Source: Chlorobiaceae bacterium
Lineage (GTDB): Bacteria; Bacteroidota; Chlorobiia; Chlorobiales; Chlorobiaceae
Length of the DNA stretch: 59,715 nucleotides
Assembly: GCA_013334435.1 (NCBI GenBank)
Contig: JAAXXP010000003.1
Coordinates: 1 to 59,715 of the forward strand
Direction: 5' to 3'
Part shown: positions 37,301 to 47,119 of the stretch, in pieces
How positions within the stretch are numbered: position 1 is the first letter of the stretch
Layout: every line of letters begins with the position of its first letter
Notes under the pieces: model-generated
Seen by the model: only the letters and a program-made list of their open reading frames with translations
Told to the model about the DNA's origin: nothing
The model's database searches: none
Position numbers and translations under genes: made by a program

Positions 37301-38539
37301 CCCGACAGAATCCGTCAGATTCTGACCAATCTGGTGGGCAACGCCATCAAGTTCACGCATGAAGGGGAGGTTGCCGTTTATGTGACGCTGCAGAGCGAAA
37401 CGGAGGGGGACGCCCTGCTGCGTTTTTCGGTAAAGGACACCGGTATAGGAGTTTCTCCGGACAAGCTCGACAAACTCTTCAGAAGTTTCACCCAGGTTGA
37501 CGCATCCACGACCCGGAAATACGGCGGGACAGGTCTGGGGCTTGCGATCAGCCGTCAGCTTGTCGAACTTATGGGCGGAAAGATAGGCGTCAACAGCGAA
37601 GCGGGCGGCGGTTCGGAATTCTGGTTCACCCTTCCGCTGAAGAAAAACGTTTTTTCGGCTGAGGATGTCTCCTCTATCCAGTGCACGATTTCAGGCACCC
37701 GCATCCTTGTCGTCGATGACAGTGATGCGAATCGCAGGATGCTGAGCCTGTTGCTTTCATCCTGGGGGATCAGGGTATCCGATGTCGCTTCGGCAGCGGA
37801 GGCTCTTGACGTGCTTGAAAACGCCGTCGCCGGAAATGACCCTTTCAGGGTGGCGCTCATTGACAGGGCGATGCCCGAAACTGACGGATTCATGCTGGCA
37901 GGCTCAATCACCGGCGACCCCCGGTTTGGCGATACCGCCCTTTTTCTGATGGAGCCACTGGGGAGCCGCACCGAAGGCGGCGACCTGCAAAAGGCGGGAT
38001 TTTCCGCATCAGTGGCCAAACCGATACGGCAGTCGGAGCTGTTCAACGCCGTTGCCGAAGTGCTGTTTACGGGCGAGAGAATTTCGGGACTCATAACGTC
38101 TCCGAAAAACGCCCGTTCGGGCGAAGCCAGACCTTTTCCTGAAGCCGGACCGTCGATGGCGGATAACGCAGCGGTACGGATTCTGCTCGCAGAGGACAGC
38201 AGGGTCAACCAGATGGTTATGATGGGCATTCTCGGCAAACTCGGCTACACCGTCGATGTGGTATCGAACGGACTTGAGGCTCTGGAGCGGCTTCGTACGG
38301 CAACCTACAATCTTGTCATCATGGATGTCCAGATGCCGGAAATGGACGGTATGGAGGCAACAAGGGTGATCAGGGATCATGCCTCGGATGTCGCCGATCA
38401 TGCCATTCCGGTTATAGCCCTCACGGCTCACGCCATGCGGGGCGACCGTGAACTCTGCCTTCAGTCGGGCATGAACGATTACATCACCAAGCCGGTCGAT
38501 CCGCATGCCATGGCGGAAACAATAAAAAAATGGATATAA
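34358..38539 (+). CDS. Hybrid sensor histidine kinase, dual periplasmic sensors, PAS, GAF, two receiver domains
   Basis: A 1393-residue membrane sensor. Order: helix 1 (about 9-27), a first periplasmic region to about 185, helices 2 and 3 (about 190-245), a second Cache-like periplasmic region to about 505, helix 4 (about 508-532), a PAS domain (from about 553), a GAF domain (about 690-855), HisKA with phospho-acceptor His878 (MSHEIRTPMNG), HATPase_c (NAIKFTHEG, DTGIGV, GGTGLGL), then receivers with Asp1169 (LIDRAMPETDG) and Asp1323 (IMDVQMPEMDG). The first receiver lacks the usual Thr/Ser after strand 4 (FLMEPLG), so it may be weakly active; the second is complete. No output domain or partner regulator is adjacent. 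The 280 bases before it hold no recognisable gene or riboswitch. Confidence 0.93.
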   Translation: MKQYFSGRPVAVILLLGGLIFSGWSIYLSDRQLRSELLTEMETASQSISHIRIGALSASAADVDNPDYQELKNRLLLVCRLKEKCRFVYLIGLKPNGNVFFYADSEPPGSSEMSPPGQLYHEASSLLQHVFAEGKAAVEGPAPDRWGVWVSGFLPIVDKERGKVVAVLGMDIDAADWAWEIASRSALAIGSMIVISIVITSVFLSSHRYARSITSPVLGRLLPFLVLVLVVFVSVFASLLWFFQERRLQEMVHQTDTEVLNEFRNALLVQSEDLEIAMNMIRIDTTVADAIVSRDMMLLSRKYRTLSDYMRRKHGVSYFCFSDSSRRCLMRFDNPGRRGVLNNRFTILEAQKTGNMITGLELNAEGMMTLRVVQPVLQRGSIVGYIDFAKEIEAVVGKAHYPRGLAVAFFLDKRLVERASWEAGMRRYGRDADWERFADRVLTYTTLSDFPGVFDAALSGRNVRKQVHSGEIGWNGKPWMVRALPLDDVSGKTIGAMLVLQDVSAHKTAFFRMLSLSGISLVVILTLLFGLLYIVLKRIDRGVINRERELFESRERYMLAVKGSNDGIWDWDIRRGTLFLSTNFISMTGYDDAAFTGMYESFEEKLHVEDKPVYREHLERYLKGGMPVFSVEFRFLRPDGSFLWLLGRGEALRDEMNRPCRMAGSFSDITKRKKTEEELRHRSAFQLLLMELAIGFVNKPLVELDLSINKALALVGEFLRVDRAYLFRYDFEKGTMSNTHEWCSEGTCPELNHLHELPNASIPELVATHLKGRIVHIPDVQALPEEDLLKSHLASQNIRSMISLPLVYGERCFGFTGFDAVKGKMVWGEEEISLLRLLTELFTNAELRFRHETALMDARHAAEAANQAKSEFLANMSHEIRTPMNGVLGMTRLLLNTPLSEEQRNYAETVRASGDALLTVINDILDFSKIEAGKIEFEEIVFNLRTLLEDIASIMAVKAEDQGLEFICVALPDVPVHVKGDPDRIRQILTNLVGNAIKFTHEGEVAVYVTLQSETEGDALLRFSVKDTGIGVSPDKLDKLFRSFTQVDASTTRKYGGTGLGLAISRQLVELMGGKIGVNSEAGGGSEFWFTLPLKKNVFSAEDVSSIQCTISGTRILVVDDSDANRRMLSLLLSSWGIRVSDVASAAEALDVLENAVAGNDPFRVALIDRAMPETDGFMLAGSITGDPRFGDTALFLMEPLGSRTEGGDLQKAGFSASVAKPIRQSELFNAVAEVLFTGERISGLITSPKNARSGEARPFPEAGPSMADNAAVRILLAEDSRVNQMVMMGILGKLGYTVDVVSNGLEALERLRTATYNLVIMDVQMPEMDGMEATRVIRDHASDVADHAIPVIALTAHAMRGDRELCLQSGMNDYITKPVDPHAMAETIKKWI

Positions 38540-38559
38540 GCGTTTCCTGAGCGTCGCTC

Positions 38560-40512
38560 CTACGAAGCCGCTTTTTCCCATTCGGCAAAGAGCCTGTCGA
38601 GTTCGCTTCCGAGGGAGTGGTACTCGTCAAGGGTTTTTTTCGTTTCCTCCGGTGACTTTCTGTAAAACTCTTCGGAGGCCATGACGCTCTCCATGACCTC
38701 TTTCTTCTGTTCGAGCGCCTGAATGCTTTTTTCGATCGACTCGATCTTCCGGTGGTTCTTTTTTGCCGGTGGAGCGGGTTTGGCCTTCGGGATCTCCCGG
38801 CTTTTTGCTGCCGCCGCCTGTGTTTTCAGACGTGCATTCTCCCTCAGGCGCTCCTCTTCAAGGGCTTTTTCGGCCTTTTCCAGGTATTCGGCGTAGGTTC
38901 CGTGGTAGAGCTGCAATCCGCCGTTCTTTATTTCGATCACCTTGTTGACCAGACTGTCGAGGAAGTACCGGTCGTGGCTGACCAGAAGAAGCGTGCCGTC
39001 ATAGTTTTCAAGCGCATCGATCAGCATCTCCTTTGAGCGCATGTCGAGATGGTTGGTGGGCTCGTCCATGATCAGGAGGTTCGACGCCTGAAGCAGGATG
39101 CGGGCCAGGGCGACGCGCGATTTTTCACCTCCCGACAGCACCCCGATTTTTTTTTCGATATCCGGGCCGCTGAAGAGAAAGCAGCCGAGGATATCCCGTA
39201 TTTTTTTCTGGGCCTCCGACGTCGGGGCTGCGTCGAGCATCTCCTTGTAAACGGTTTTGTCCGGATCGAGGTTTTCGGTCTGGTGCTGGGCGAAATAGTT
39301 CAGGCTGACGTTGTGTCCGGTCGAAAGCTTCCCTTCGAAATCGATCTCTCCGGCCAGTATTTTGCAGAAGGTGGTTTTTCCCGCACCGTTCGAGCCCACT
39401 ATGGCGATCCGGTCACCTCGCAGTACCTCGAGATCGATATTGCATAGCACCTCCTTGGGGGCGCCGTCCGGCAGCGTGTAGGTTTTGCCGATACCTTCGA
39501 GCCGCATGACCTCCCGGCCTGACGGATTGGCTTTCGGAAACCGGAAGGATATCTGCGAGAGATCCTCTTCCGGCGCCTGCAGCCCCTGCTCGAGTTTTTC
39601 AAGCTGGCGGAGCCGGCTCTGCGCCTGCCGTGCCTTGGTTGCCTTGTATCGGAACCGGTCGACGAACGCCTTCAGGTCGGCCATCTTTTTTTTGTCGTTT
39701 GCGTACCGGCTCATCATAAGCTCGTAGCGGGCGGCTTTTTCCTTCTCGTAATAGGAGTAGTTTCCCTTGTACTCCTCGATGCGCTGAAAGGCGATCTCAA
39801 GGGTTCTCGTCGTCAGCTTGTCGAGGAAAAACCGGTCGTGCGAGACGATGATGCAGCTGTGTTCATAGTTCTGCAGATAGTTTTCCAGCCAGCGAAGCGA
39901 GTCGATATCGAGATGGTTCGTCGGCTCGTCGAGCAGGAGCAGGGTAGGGTTCTGCAGGAGAAGGCGGGTGATGAGCAGTCGCATCTGCCACCCTCCGGAA
40001 AACGCCTTCACTTTCTTGTGGAAATCCGTTTCGCTGAAGCCGAGTCCCGAAAGCATCTTTTCTGCCTGGGCGCGCATGGTGTAGCCCCCGTGGTGCTCGA
40101 AATCGTGCATGGCATCGGTAAACCGTTCGATCAGACGGTGGTAGGCCTCGCCGGCATGATCCTGATCCGGCAGCGCAAGCTCATGTTCGAGTTTCGCTAT
40201 GGTTTCCGAAAGCTCGAACAGACGGATGTTGGCATGCATGGCGTACTGCAGGGCGGTTTTTTCCAGATCCCGGTCGAAGGATATCTCCTGGGGCAGGTAG
40301 CCGATGGTCGTATCCGCGGATTTCAGGAACTGCCCCCCGGTAACCATCGTGCTTTCGGATGACGAGCCGCTGATAAGTTTCAGGAGGGTTGACTTGCCGG
40401 TTCCGTTCATGCCGACCAGCGAAACGCGGTCGCGGTCGCCGATGCGGAATGATGAATCGCCGAGCAGCTCCTTGGTGCCGACGCTGAGGGAAAGATTTCG
40501 GGCTTCGAACAT
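38560..40512 (-). CDS. ABC-F family ATPase
   Basis: A 650-residue soluble protein with two ABC domains in tandem: Walker [10 protein letters not shown] and GSNGAGKTT, signatures AFSGGWQMR and VLSGGEKSR, and Walker [12 protein letters not shown] and [12 protein letters not shown] linker between them carries the basic helices ([20 protein letters not shown]) that reach the ribosome in ABC-F proteins, and a C-terminal coiled coil follows ([16 protein letters not shown]). There are no membrane segments. ABC-F proteins act on the ribosome during translation or give antibiotic protection; the Uup/YheS branch fits best. It is convergent with the kinase gene, 20 bases apart. Confidence 0.93.
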   Translation of the reverse strand: MFEARNLSLSVGTKELLGDSSFRIGDRDRVSLVGMNGTGKSTLLKLISGSSSESTMVTGGQFLKSADTTIGYLPQEISFDRDLEKTALQYAMHANIRLFELSETIAKLEHELALPDQDHAGEAYHRLIERFTDAMHDFEHHGGYTMRAQAEKMLSGLGFSETDFHKKVKAFSGGWQMRLLITRLLLQNPTLLLLDEPTNHLDIDSLRWLENYLQNYEHSCIIVSHDRFFLDKLTTRTLEIAFQRIEEYKGNYSYYEKEKAARYELMMSRYANDKKKMADLKAFVDRFRYKATKARQAQSRLRQLEKLEQGLQAPEEDLSQISFRFPKANPSGREVMRLEGIGKTYTLPDGAPKEVLCNIDLEVLRGDRIAIVGSNGAGKTTFCKILAGEIDFEGKLSTGHNVSLNYFAQHQTENLDPDKTVYKEMLDAAPTSEAQKKIRDILGCFLFSGPDIEKKIGVLSGGEKSRVALARILLQASNLLIMDEPTNHLDMRSKEMLIDALENYDGTLLLVSHDRYFLDSLVNKVIEIKNGGLQLYHGTYAEYLEKAEKALEEERLRENARLKTQAAAAKSREIPKAKPAPPAKKNHRKIESIEKSIQALEQKKEVMESVMASEEFYRKSPEETKKTLDEYHSLGSELDRLFAEWEKAAS

Positions 40513-40763
40513 ACAGGAAAAGGTCTGTTTTGCAGTCGTTATGCTTCACGCCGATGATCACCGGCATGATGGTGAAGATACGATATTTCATGCATCGGCC
40601 ATGCTTTTCGGGCAAGGGAGGAAAAAAGGCGGCCGTCGGGTGTTACGGATGCATGAACAGGAGAGGGGTTTTGAGGCCCATGTGGTTATATTCCTGACGT
40701 GGTTACCGTTATCGATTTTTTGCGTTTCCGTCAATGGCAAGCTTCTTCAGGGAAAGAGGACTC

Positions 40764-41126
40764 ATGAGGCCATCCGAACTGCTCGTTATCGTTGCCTACG
40801 GCTTGTTTTTAGCCGGTTCTGCCCGTTCTTTCAGAACCGGGGGAGATCTCTCTTCGCGACTGGTCATGACGGTTGCCGTGCTGCTCGACATGCTGGCCGC
40901 ACTTCTCCCTTCGATCGGTTTGCAGGCTCCGCTGCCGCTCTCTGAAGAACGCAAGCCGCTCATCGGCGCAGCGGTGCTGACCGGTATTTTTGTATGGGTG
41001 CTTTTCGGCACATGCCTTGCCGTTTTTTCGTCGAAGCGCCCGGGATGGTATCATGGACTTGTCCTTGTCATTGAAATCGTGTGGTTCATCGATGTGATGA
41101 TGTTCATGTACGGCGCCTGCATGTAG
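40764..41126 (+). CDS. Membrane protein of unknown function
   Basis: A 120-residue protein with four hydrophobic segments and short loops. The start is ATG 40764, with AAAGAGGA four bases upstream; the track version begins ten codons earlier without support. I do not recognise a family. It lies between the divergent ABC-F gene and the tolC operon and seems to have its own transcript. Confidence 0.6.
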   Translation: MRPSELLVIVAYGLFLAGSARSFRTGGDLSSRLVMTVAVLLDMLAALLPSIGLQAPLPLSEERKPLIGAAVLTGIFVWVLFGTCLAVFSSKRPGWYHGLVLVIEIVWFIDVMMFMYGACM

Positions 41127-41229
41127 GGTTCGTCCCTTCGGTTTTTTTCCTGGAGGCAGGATTGTTTTTCGGGCGAGGGTACAGATGAGCGCAAGAATTT
41201 CAATAAGTTGCCGTCATACGAGTTGAAAA

Positions 41230-41252
41230 GCCTCCGGAGAGAACCGGGAGGC
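41230..41252 (+). promoter_or_regulatory. Leader hairpin upstream of tolC
   Basis: GCCTCCGG and CCGGGAGGC (one bulged G) flank a 6-base loop, ending 17 bases before the tolC start. It includes the only purine-rich ribosome-binding-like sequence (GGGAGG) in the leader, so folding could affect translation. Inference from sequence only. Confidence 0.35.
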
Positions 41253-41269
41253 GAAATTACGGATTGTTT

Positions 41270-42559
41270 ATGAACAGAATCTTTCCTGTCGTCAGGGTCG
41301 GCATCATTTCACTGTTGACGCTGCTTTTTTCCCCTGTTCCGCGCTCGCTCCACGCCGCCGAGGTGCTGACCTGGCAGCAGTGCGTCGAAGAAACCAGAAA
41401 AGCTCATCCCGACCTCTATTCGGCTCTTGCTGCAATGCAGCAGGCGGAAGCCGACAGACGCATCACCAAAGGACAGCTTCTTCCCCAGCTCAGCGCCAGT
41501 TTGAATGCCGCCCAGAGCGGCACTTCCGAAAAAAACATCGGCTCCTCATCGGCACTTTCCTGGTCGCTGGGTGCAAAGCAGCTGCTCTATGACGGACGGA
41601 AAACCTCCAGGCAGGTCGCTGCCTACAAAGAGGCCGAAAAGGCAGCCGGACACAACTACAGTGCGGTCTCCGCCGATGTGCGTTTCGCCCTCCGCTCGGC
41701 CTTTACCGACCTGCTCAAAGCCCAGGATCTGGTTGGCCTTTCAAGGGAGATTGCCGAGCGCAGAAGAAAGAACGTCCGGCTCATAGCCCTGCGTTATCAG
41801 GCAGGCAGGGAGCATATCGGTTCGCTCCGCAAGGCCGAGGCTGATCTCGGCGAGTCGGAGTTCGAGGTTTCACGCGCCCAAAGAGGTCTCGTGCTTGCCC
41901 AGTCCCGACTCGCTTCGGCTCTCGGCCGCGATCAGCATAGCCCGATCAGGGTAAAGGGTTCGTTCACCACCGGCGATCTTTCCTCCGTAAAACCCAATCT
42001 TGCCCAGCTTGCCAGGAACACTCCTCTGGTACAGCAGCTCGAAGCGAAGAGAAAAGCAGCCCGTTACGATCTCGACGCCGCAAAAGGGGCGTTTTCTCCC
42101 GAACTCTATCTTACCTCCTCCATAGGCCGAAGTGCTTTTGATACCCTGCCTCCCGACGAGGTCGACTGGAACGCGGGTGTTGAATTTTCCCTGCCGATAT
42201 ATGGCGGCGGCACGGGCCGGGCAAAGGTCGCGAAGGCCATGGCGGTCGTCAGCCAGCAGAATGCCGAAGAGAAAAGCGGCTATCTCCAGGTGTTCGATAC
42301 ACTGGAGGAGAGCTGGAAGAGCTTTATGGATGCCCGGCAGTACGTTGCCGTGCAGCGGAAATTTCTCGATGCAGCCGTTGAACGAGCCTCGATAGCCAAT
42401 GCCCAGTATTCGAACGGTCTTATCTCGTTTGACGACTGGGTGATTATTGAAGACAATCTGGTAAGTGCAAAAAAACAGTTTCTCGATGCCGGCGCGGATC
42501 TTCTGACTGCCGAAGCCGGATGGATACAGGCAAAAGGAGGAGGACTCGATGATCAGTAG
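41270..42559 (+). CDS. tolC: TolC-family outer membrane efflux protein
   Basis: A 429-residue outer-membrane channel of a tripartite export system. A signal peptide occupies the first 30 or so residues (basic start, VGIISLLTLLFS, cut near LHAAE). Two long repeats of the OEP family follow, with alpha-helical coiled-coil segments rich in Ala, Gln and Glu, and strand motifs around GTSEKNIGSSSALSWSLG and EVDWNAGVEFSLPIY. The start is ATG 41270; the track's TTG two codons earlier is less likely. Its 3' end overlaps the adaptor gene by 11 bases, so tolC, the adaptor and the MacB-like transporter form one operon. Confidence 0.9.
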   Translation: MNRIFPVVRVGIISLLTLLFSPVPRSLHAAEVLTWQQCVEETRKAHPDLYSALAAMQQAEADRRITKGQLLPQLSASLNAAQSGTSEKNIGSSSALSWSLGAKQLLYDGRKTSRQVAAYKEAEKAAGHNYSAVSADVRFALRSAFTDLLKAQDLVGLSREIAERRRKNVRLIALRYQAGREHIGSLRKAEADLGESEFEVSRAQRGLVLAQSRLASALGRDQHSPIRVKGSFTTGDLSSVKPNLAQLARNTPLVQQLEAKRKAARYDLDAAKGAFSPELYLTSSIGRSAFDTLPPDEVDWNAGVEFSLPIYGGGTGRAKVAKAMAVVSQQNAEEKSGYLQVFDTLEESWKSFMDARQYVAVQRKFLDAAVERASIANAQYSNGLISFDDWVIIEDNLVSAKKQFLDAGADLLTAEAGWIQAKGGGLDDQ

Positions 42560-43517
42560 AAACAGGATGGTTCTTGCAGGAGCGATAACGCTGCTCGTTC
42601 TGGGTGTTGGAGCATTTTTCCTTTTCAGGGGTTCCGGAACCCCGAAAGAGAGTTACAGGGAGATCTCCGCTGTACGCGGTATCATCAGGTCCACTGTATC
42701 GACGACAGGCGTTGTCGAACCCCGCAACCGTCTGAAAATCCAGTCTTCGATTGCCGGACGGATCGAGGAGATCCGGGTCGATGAAGGACAGCTGGTGCGC
42801 AAAGGCCAGGTGCTTGCCCTGCTCAGTTCCACCGAACGGGCCGCGCTGCTCGATGCTGCAAGGCTGCAGGGGGACAAGGAACGCTCCTACTGGAACAGCG
42901 TCTATCGGGAAACGACCGTCATCGCGCCGATCGACGGTCAGGTCATCGTGCGCAGTGTCGAGCCCGGCCAGACGGTAACTACCAGCGATTCGCTGTTTGT
43001 GCTCTCCGACAGGCTTATCGTCAAGGCGTACGTCGATGAAACCGACATCGGCAGGGTGAAAATCGGTCAGAGGACGATAATCGGGCTCGACGCCTATCCC
43101 GAAATAAAGGTGAACGGCGTTGTTGAGCATATCTACTATGAATCCCATCTGCAGAACAACGTCAACATCTACTATGTCGATGTGATTCCCGAAACCATTC
43201 CCGAGGTCTTCCGTTCGGGCATGAGCGCCAATATCGATATTATCGTCAGCGAAAAAGAGCATGCGCTGCTTCTTCCCGCAAATGCCGTTCAGACCAGGAA
43301 CGGAAAAGCCGTGGTGCAGCAGAAAAGCGGGAGAGCCAAAAATGGCGTGGCATACAGGACGGTCAGAACCGGCATGCAGGACGACGTCAATATCGAGATT
43401 CTCGATGGTCTGGGGGAGAACTCCGTCGTGCTGGTCAGGGACACTTCGTTCGCGCTCCCCGAAAGCAGCGGCGGCTCGAATCCTTTCATTCCCAAGCGGA
43501 ACCGGTCGACGAAATGA
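42549..43517 (+). CDS. MacA-like periplasmic adaptor with a short hairpin
   Basis: A 322-residue membrane fusion protein. An N-terminal membrane anchor (residues 8-27) is followed by a lipoyl domain in two halves ([22 protein letters not shown] and [20 protein letters not shown]), a beta-barrel domain and a membrane-proximal domain. Between the lipoyl halves only about 25 residues stand where MacA or AcrA has a long alpha-helical hairpin, so contact with TolC must be made differently. It starts within tolC with an AGGAGG ribosome binding site, and its stop overlaps the next gene by four bases. Role: to connect the MacB-like ATPase with the outer-membrane channel. Confidence 0.88.
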   Translation: MISRNRMVLAGAITLLVLGVGAFFLFRGSGTPKESYREISAVRGIIRSTVSTTGVVEPRNRLKIQSSIAGRIEEIRVDEGQLVRKGQVLALLSSTERAALLDAARLQGDKERSYWNSVYRETTVIAPIDGQVIVRSVEPGQTVTTSDSLFVLSDRLIVKAYVDETDIGRVKIGQRTIIGLDAYPEIKVNGVVEHIYYESHLQNNVNIYYVDVIPETIPEVFRSGMSANIDIIVSEKEHALLLPANAVQTRNGKAVVQQKSGRAKNGVAYRTVRTGMQDDVNIEILDGLGENSVVLVRDTSFALPESSGGSNPFIPKRNRSTK

Positions 43518-45487
43518 AACCTGTCATTGAATTGCGGGATGTTCACCGGACCTACCATATCGGTGAAAGCACGGTTCACGCCCTGAGGGGAGTCTCGCTC
43601 ACGGTGGAGCAGGGCGAATTCGTCGCCATCATGGGTGCTTCCGGGTCGGGCAAATCCTCGCTGCTTCAGATTCTCGGGCTGCTGGACAACCCCGACAAAG
43701 GCGAATACCTGATTTTCGGCAATAACGTCAACCAGCTTTCCGAAGACGAGCAGGCAGGATTGCGCAACAATCTGGCCGGCTTCGTGTTCCAGCAGTTCCA
43801 TCTGCTCCGCCGGATGAGCATTGTCGACAATGTCCGCCTTCCGCATATCTACAGCGGCCTCAAAGGGGATTTCCGGCAGGAGGCCGTCAGGCGGCTCGCT
43901 CTTGTGGGGCTTGAACACCGGATTGGCCATACGCCGAACCAGCTTTCGGGCGGCGAGCAGCAGCGGGTGGCCATCGCCAGGGCGCTGGTGCGCGACCCCC
44001 TGATCATTTTCGCCGACGAACCCACCGGTAACCTCGATACGAAGAACTCGGCCGAAATCATGAAGATACTCAAGGGGCTCAATGAAGAGGGGAAAACCGT
44101 CATCATGGTTACCCACGAGCCCGATATCGCCGCATATGCCGAAAGGGTGATCACCATGCGCGACGGGGTGATCCTCTCCGACGAGCGCCGGGAAGGAGGC
44201 ATACGTCCGGCGGCCACCGGGGCCACGGACGCTTATGAACTGCATCTTTCCGGAGGAGCGCCGCTCTGGAGCGACGGCCGTTTCGTGGGGTTCATGGCCC
44301 AGGCATTCCAGTCCATTCTCGCCAACAAGATCCGTTCGCTGCTCTCTGTTCTCGGCATCCTTGTCGGTGTTGCGTCGGTCATTGCCATGATGGCGCTTGG
44401 CGAGGGCGCCAAATTCGCCATGCAGGAACAGCTCAAGTCGATGGGCTCGAATCTGCTCTCCATACGGGGCGGATCGGCCAAAATCAGGGGTGCGGCACAG
44501 GGCGCCGGAGCGGTAACCCGCTTTACGATGAAGGATGTCGAGGCGATAGCGGCCCTCGCCCCGCTGGTCAGGAATGCAACGGGAGTGGCAAGCGGCAGCG
44601 GGCAGGCCGTTTTTGAAAACAACAACTGGAGCACAAATCTTGAAGGGGCCGGCTACGATTACGCCGTCATGCGCTCGACTACGCCCTCGATCGGGCGGTG
44701 GTTCACCAGGGAGGAACTGCAGCGGCGCGAAAAGGTGGCGATTGTCGGCGTTACGGTGGTAAGGGAGCTTTTCGGTTCAGCCAATCCCATCGGTAAAACC
44801 ATCAAGATCAACCGGATCAATTTCAAGGTTATCGGCATCGCTCCCGCAAAGGGGTTTTCCGGTCCGCGCGACGAGGACGACATCGTGATCATTCCCGTCA
44901 CGACCGCCATGTACCGCGTGCTCGGCAAGGATTATCTTACCAGTATCTACGTTGAGGCCAGTAATCCCGCACAGATTGAGGCTGCAGAAAACGCCATCGA
45001 CGAACTGATCCGCAAACGGCACCGCCTAAAAGCCGACGACGATACCTTCAACATCCGCGACATGACGGAAATCCAGAAGATGCTCTCGAGCACCACCGAA
45101 ACCATGAGCATGCTGCTTGGTTCCATTGCCGCCATATCGCTTCTTGTCGGAGGTATCGGCATCATGAACATCATGCTGGTTTCGGTAACCGAGCGTACCC
45201 GCGAAATCGGGCTGAGGAAGGCTATAGGGGCTCGAAAAAACGATATCATGCTGCAGTTTCTCGTGGAATCCGTCGGCATGACCATCAGTGGCGGGTTGAT
45301 CGGGATTATGACAGGAATAGGCATTTCTCTGCTCCTGTCGTTTTTTGCCGGATGGGCCGTGAAAACTTCGCTGCTTTCCATTTTCCTTGCCACGGCTTTT
45401 TCCGTCATGACCGGACTTTTTTTCGGCTTGTGGCCTGCCCGGAAAGCTGCGGATCTCAAGCCTGTAGAGGCTTTGCGCTATGAATAG
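43514..45487 (+). CDS. macB: MacB-like ABC transporter, fused ATPase and permease
   Basis: A 657-residue protein. Residues 1-225 are an ABC ATPase (Walker [10 protein letters not shown], signature LSGGEQQR, Walker [14 protein letters not shown]) of the LolD/MacB type. About residues 255-657 are the permease with one helix near 265-290, a large periplasmic domain, and three helices at the C-terminus ([20 protein letters not shown] and following) forming the FtsX-like domain. MacB proteins use ATP in the cytoplasm to drive substrate from the periplasm through TolC. Substrates include peptides, macrolides and lipids; none can be named here. It ends the tolC operon, 293 bases before a terminator. 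Confidence 0.94.
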   Translation: MKPVIELRDVHRTYHIGESTVHALRGVSLTVEQGEFVAIMGASGSGKSSLLQILGLLDNPDKGEYLIFGNNVNQLSEDEQAGLRNNLAGFVFQQFHLLRRMSIVDNVRLPHIYSGLKGDFRQEAVRRLALVGLEHRIGHTPNQLSGGEQQRVAIARALVRDPLIIFADEPTGNLDTKNSAEIMKILKGLNEEGKTVIMVTHEPDIAAYAERVITMRDGVILSDERREGGIRPAATGATDAYELHLSGGAPLWSDGRFVGFMAQAFQSILANKIRSLLSVLGILVGVASVIAMMALGEGAKFAMQEQLKSMGSNLLSIRGGSAKIRGAAQGAGAVTRFTMKDVEAIAALAPLVRNATGVASGSGQAVFENNNWSTNLEGAGYDYAVMRSTTPSIGRWFTREELQRREKVAIVGVTVVRELFGSANPIGKTIKINRINFKVIGIAPAKGFSGPRDEDDIVIIPVTTAMYRVLGKDYLTSIYVEASNPAQIEAAENAIDELIRKRHRLKADDDTFNIRDMTEIQKMLSSTTETMSMLLGSIAAISLLVGGIGIMNIMLVSVTERTREIGLRKAIGARKNDIMLQFLVESVGMTISGGLIGIMTGIGISLLLSFFAGWAVKTSLLSIFLATAFSVMTGLFFGLWPARKAADLKPVEALRYE

Positions 45488-45495
45488 CATGCTCC

Positions 45496-45681
45496 GTGAA
45501 AAAAAAGATTTTTTTTGTGCAAGATTCAGGGAGCTATGCCGTCTTACTCTATGAAGGCACGATAAAACGGTTTCGTGTTTTCACCCTTAGGTTAGTTGTG
45601 TGTGGTTTGTGTGTTGTGTGGTGTGGAATTTCGGTAATCAGTCGGGTTTTCTTTGATGTGTTGTTGTGGTTACGAAGATGA
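45496..45681 (+). CDS. Possible small membrane protein after macB
   Basis: A 61-codon frame starting with GTG eight bases after macB. It has a polar N-terminus (MKKKIFFVQDSGSYAVLLYE), then a hydrophobic segment of about 30 residues. The shape recalls the N-terminal anchor of M23-type peptidases, but no such domain follows. There is no clear ribosome binding site, and the frame contains a GT-rich stretch with unusual codons (repeated TGT, GTG). It may be a truncated gene or chance. See the possible small RNA in the same interval. Confidence 0.25.
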   Translation: MKKKIFFVQDSGSYAVLLYEGTIKRFRVFTLRLVVCGLCVVWCGISVISRVFFDVLLWLRR

Positions 45682-45780
45682 ACGGAACAAAGGCGTCTCT
45701 TTTACTCTGTAGTTCAAGTTGAAGCGGGGCCCTGAATGGTAGGCGATGTAAGATTGAAAACCAGGCTGATGACCGATTGG

Positions 45781-45821
45781 AACAGCGAAGAGCTTGAGTA
45801 GGGCTCTTCGCTGTTTTTTTT
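45781..45821 (+). terminator. Terminator downstream of macB
   Basis: AACAGCGAAGAGC pairs with GCTCTTCGCTGTT around a 9-base loop, followed by eight Ts. It is a strong intrinsic terminator in plus orientation, placed 293 bases after the macB stop, which leaves a long untranslated or unannotated transcript end. Confidence 0.92.
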
Positions 45822-45869
45822 ATGGGCAAAATATCCTCCGGCATTCGATGCGGCGGATCGTAAAACGGG

Positions 45870-45904
45870 AAAACCCCTGCATGAGCCTTTCATGCAGGGG
45901 TTTT
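45870..45904. terminator. Bidirectional terminator downstream of sucC
   Basis: AAAACCCCTGCATGA pairs with TCATGCAGGGGTTTT around a 5-base loop. It lies 36 bases beyond the sucC stop on the minus strand, and the T-runs on both strands allow function in both directions. Confidence 0.88.
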
Positions 45905-45940
45905 CGATACCGGGGCGGTCGGGCGGAGCGCCCTCTCTCC

Positions 45941-47119
45941 TCAGGAGGCGGCCAGCGCCTGATTGACCTTTGCTGCAGCATCGTGCAGGCCGTTGGCGGC
46001 AATCAGGTTCAATCCTGATTCGTCGAGCATTTTCTGGGCGATCTCGGCGTTCGTGCCCTCGAGGCGGACAATGACCGGAAGATTGAGACCGATTTTCTGG
46101 GCGGCCTGGATAATGCCACCGGCAACACGGTCGCAACGCACGATTCCGCCGAAGATGTTGACGAGAATGGCCTTGACGTTTCCGTCGCTCAGAATGATCT
46201 TGAATCCCTCCTCAACGGTCTGGGGGCTCGCTCCACCGCCTACGTCGAGGAAGTTGGCGGGTCGTCCGCCGGCAAGCTGGATCATGTCCATGGTTGCCAT
46301 GGCAAGACCAGCGCCGTTGACCATGCAGCCGACATTGCCGTCGAGACGCACGTAGTTGAGGTTCGATTTCGAGGCTTCCACTTCAAAGGGGTCCTCTTCG
46401 TTGGTATCGCGCAGTTCAAGAAAATCCTTGTGGCGGAAGAGCGCGTTTCCGTCAAAATTGATTTTTGCGTCGAGGGCAAGCACCCGGCCCTCTCTGGTGA
46501 CGACAAGCGGATTGATTTCAGCCAGCGACGCGTCGATGCTCATGTAGGCGTTATAGAGCGCGGTGATGAACGATACGGCGTTTCTGAACTGTTCGCCATC
46601 GAGGCCGAGGAAGAATGCCGCCTGGCGGGCCTGAAAGGCCTGGAGGCCGTAGAGCGGGTCTACCTGGATCTTCAGCAGCTTGTCGGGGGTCTCTTCGGCG
46701 ACCGTCTCGATTTCCATACCGCCTTCGGTCGAGACCATCAGTACGTTTCTTGAAGTGGAGCGGTCGAGGGTGATGCCTACATAGAACTCACGGTCGATGT
46801 TCATGCCCTCTTCCACCAGCAGCCGGCTTACCAGCTTTCCTTCAGGACCGGTCTGATGCGTCACCAGGGTGGCTCCAAGCATCTGGGTTGCGATGTCACG
46901 GGCTTCATCGGGCGACTTTGCAAGTTTAACGCCTCCGGCTTTGCCGCGTCCTCCTGCATGAATCTGGGCCTTGACAACCACGACAGAGCTGCTCTGTTCT
47001 TCAAAAAGCTGCACGGCAGCCTGCTTTGCCTCTTCAGGCGAAAAAGCAACGATGCCCTTGGGCACACTGACCCCGAATTTTTTCAGGATATCTTTGCCTT
47101 GATATTCATGAATGTTCAT
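45941..47119 (-). CDS. sucC: Succinate-CoA ligase, beta subunit
   Basis: A 392-residue ATP-grasp subunit of the enzyme that joins succinate and CoA. In green sulfur bacteria it works in the reductive TCA cycle. Seen are [17 protein letters not shown] at the N-terminus, [26 protein letters not shown] and [16 protein letters not shown] with [11 protein letters not shown]-like [11 protein letters not shown]. The length is normal and no key segment is missing. The alpha subunit gene sucD is not in this window. It is divergent from tadA, with 121 bases between them. Confidence 0.97.
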   Translation of the reverse strand: MNIHEYQGKDILKKFGVSVPKGIVAFSPEEAKQAAVQLFEEQSSSVVVVKAQIHAGGRGKAGGVKLAKSPDEARDIATQMLGATLVTHQTGPEGKLVSRLLVEEGMNIDREFYVGITLDRSTSRNVLMVSTEGGMEIETVAEETPDKLLKIQVDPLYGLQAFQARQAAFFLGLDGEQFRNAVSFITALYNAYMSIDASLAEINPLVVTREGRVLALDAKINFDGNALFRHKDFLELRDTNEEDPFEVEASKSNLNYVRLDGNVGCMVNGAGLAMATMDMIQLAGGRPANFLDVGGGASPQTVEEGFKIILSDGNVKAILVNIFGGIVRCDRVAGGIIQAAQKIGLNLPVIVRLEGTNAEIAQKMLDESGLNLIAANGLHDAAAKVNQALAAS

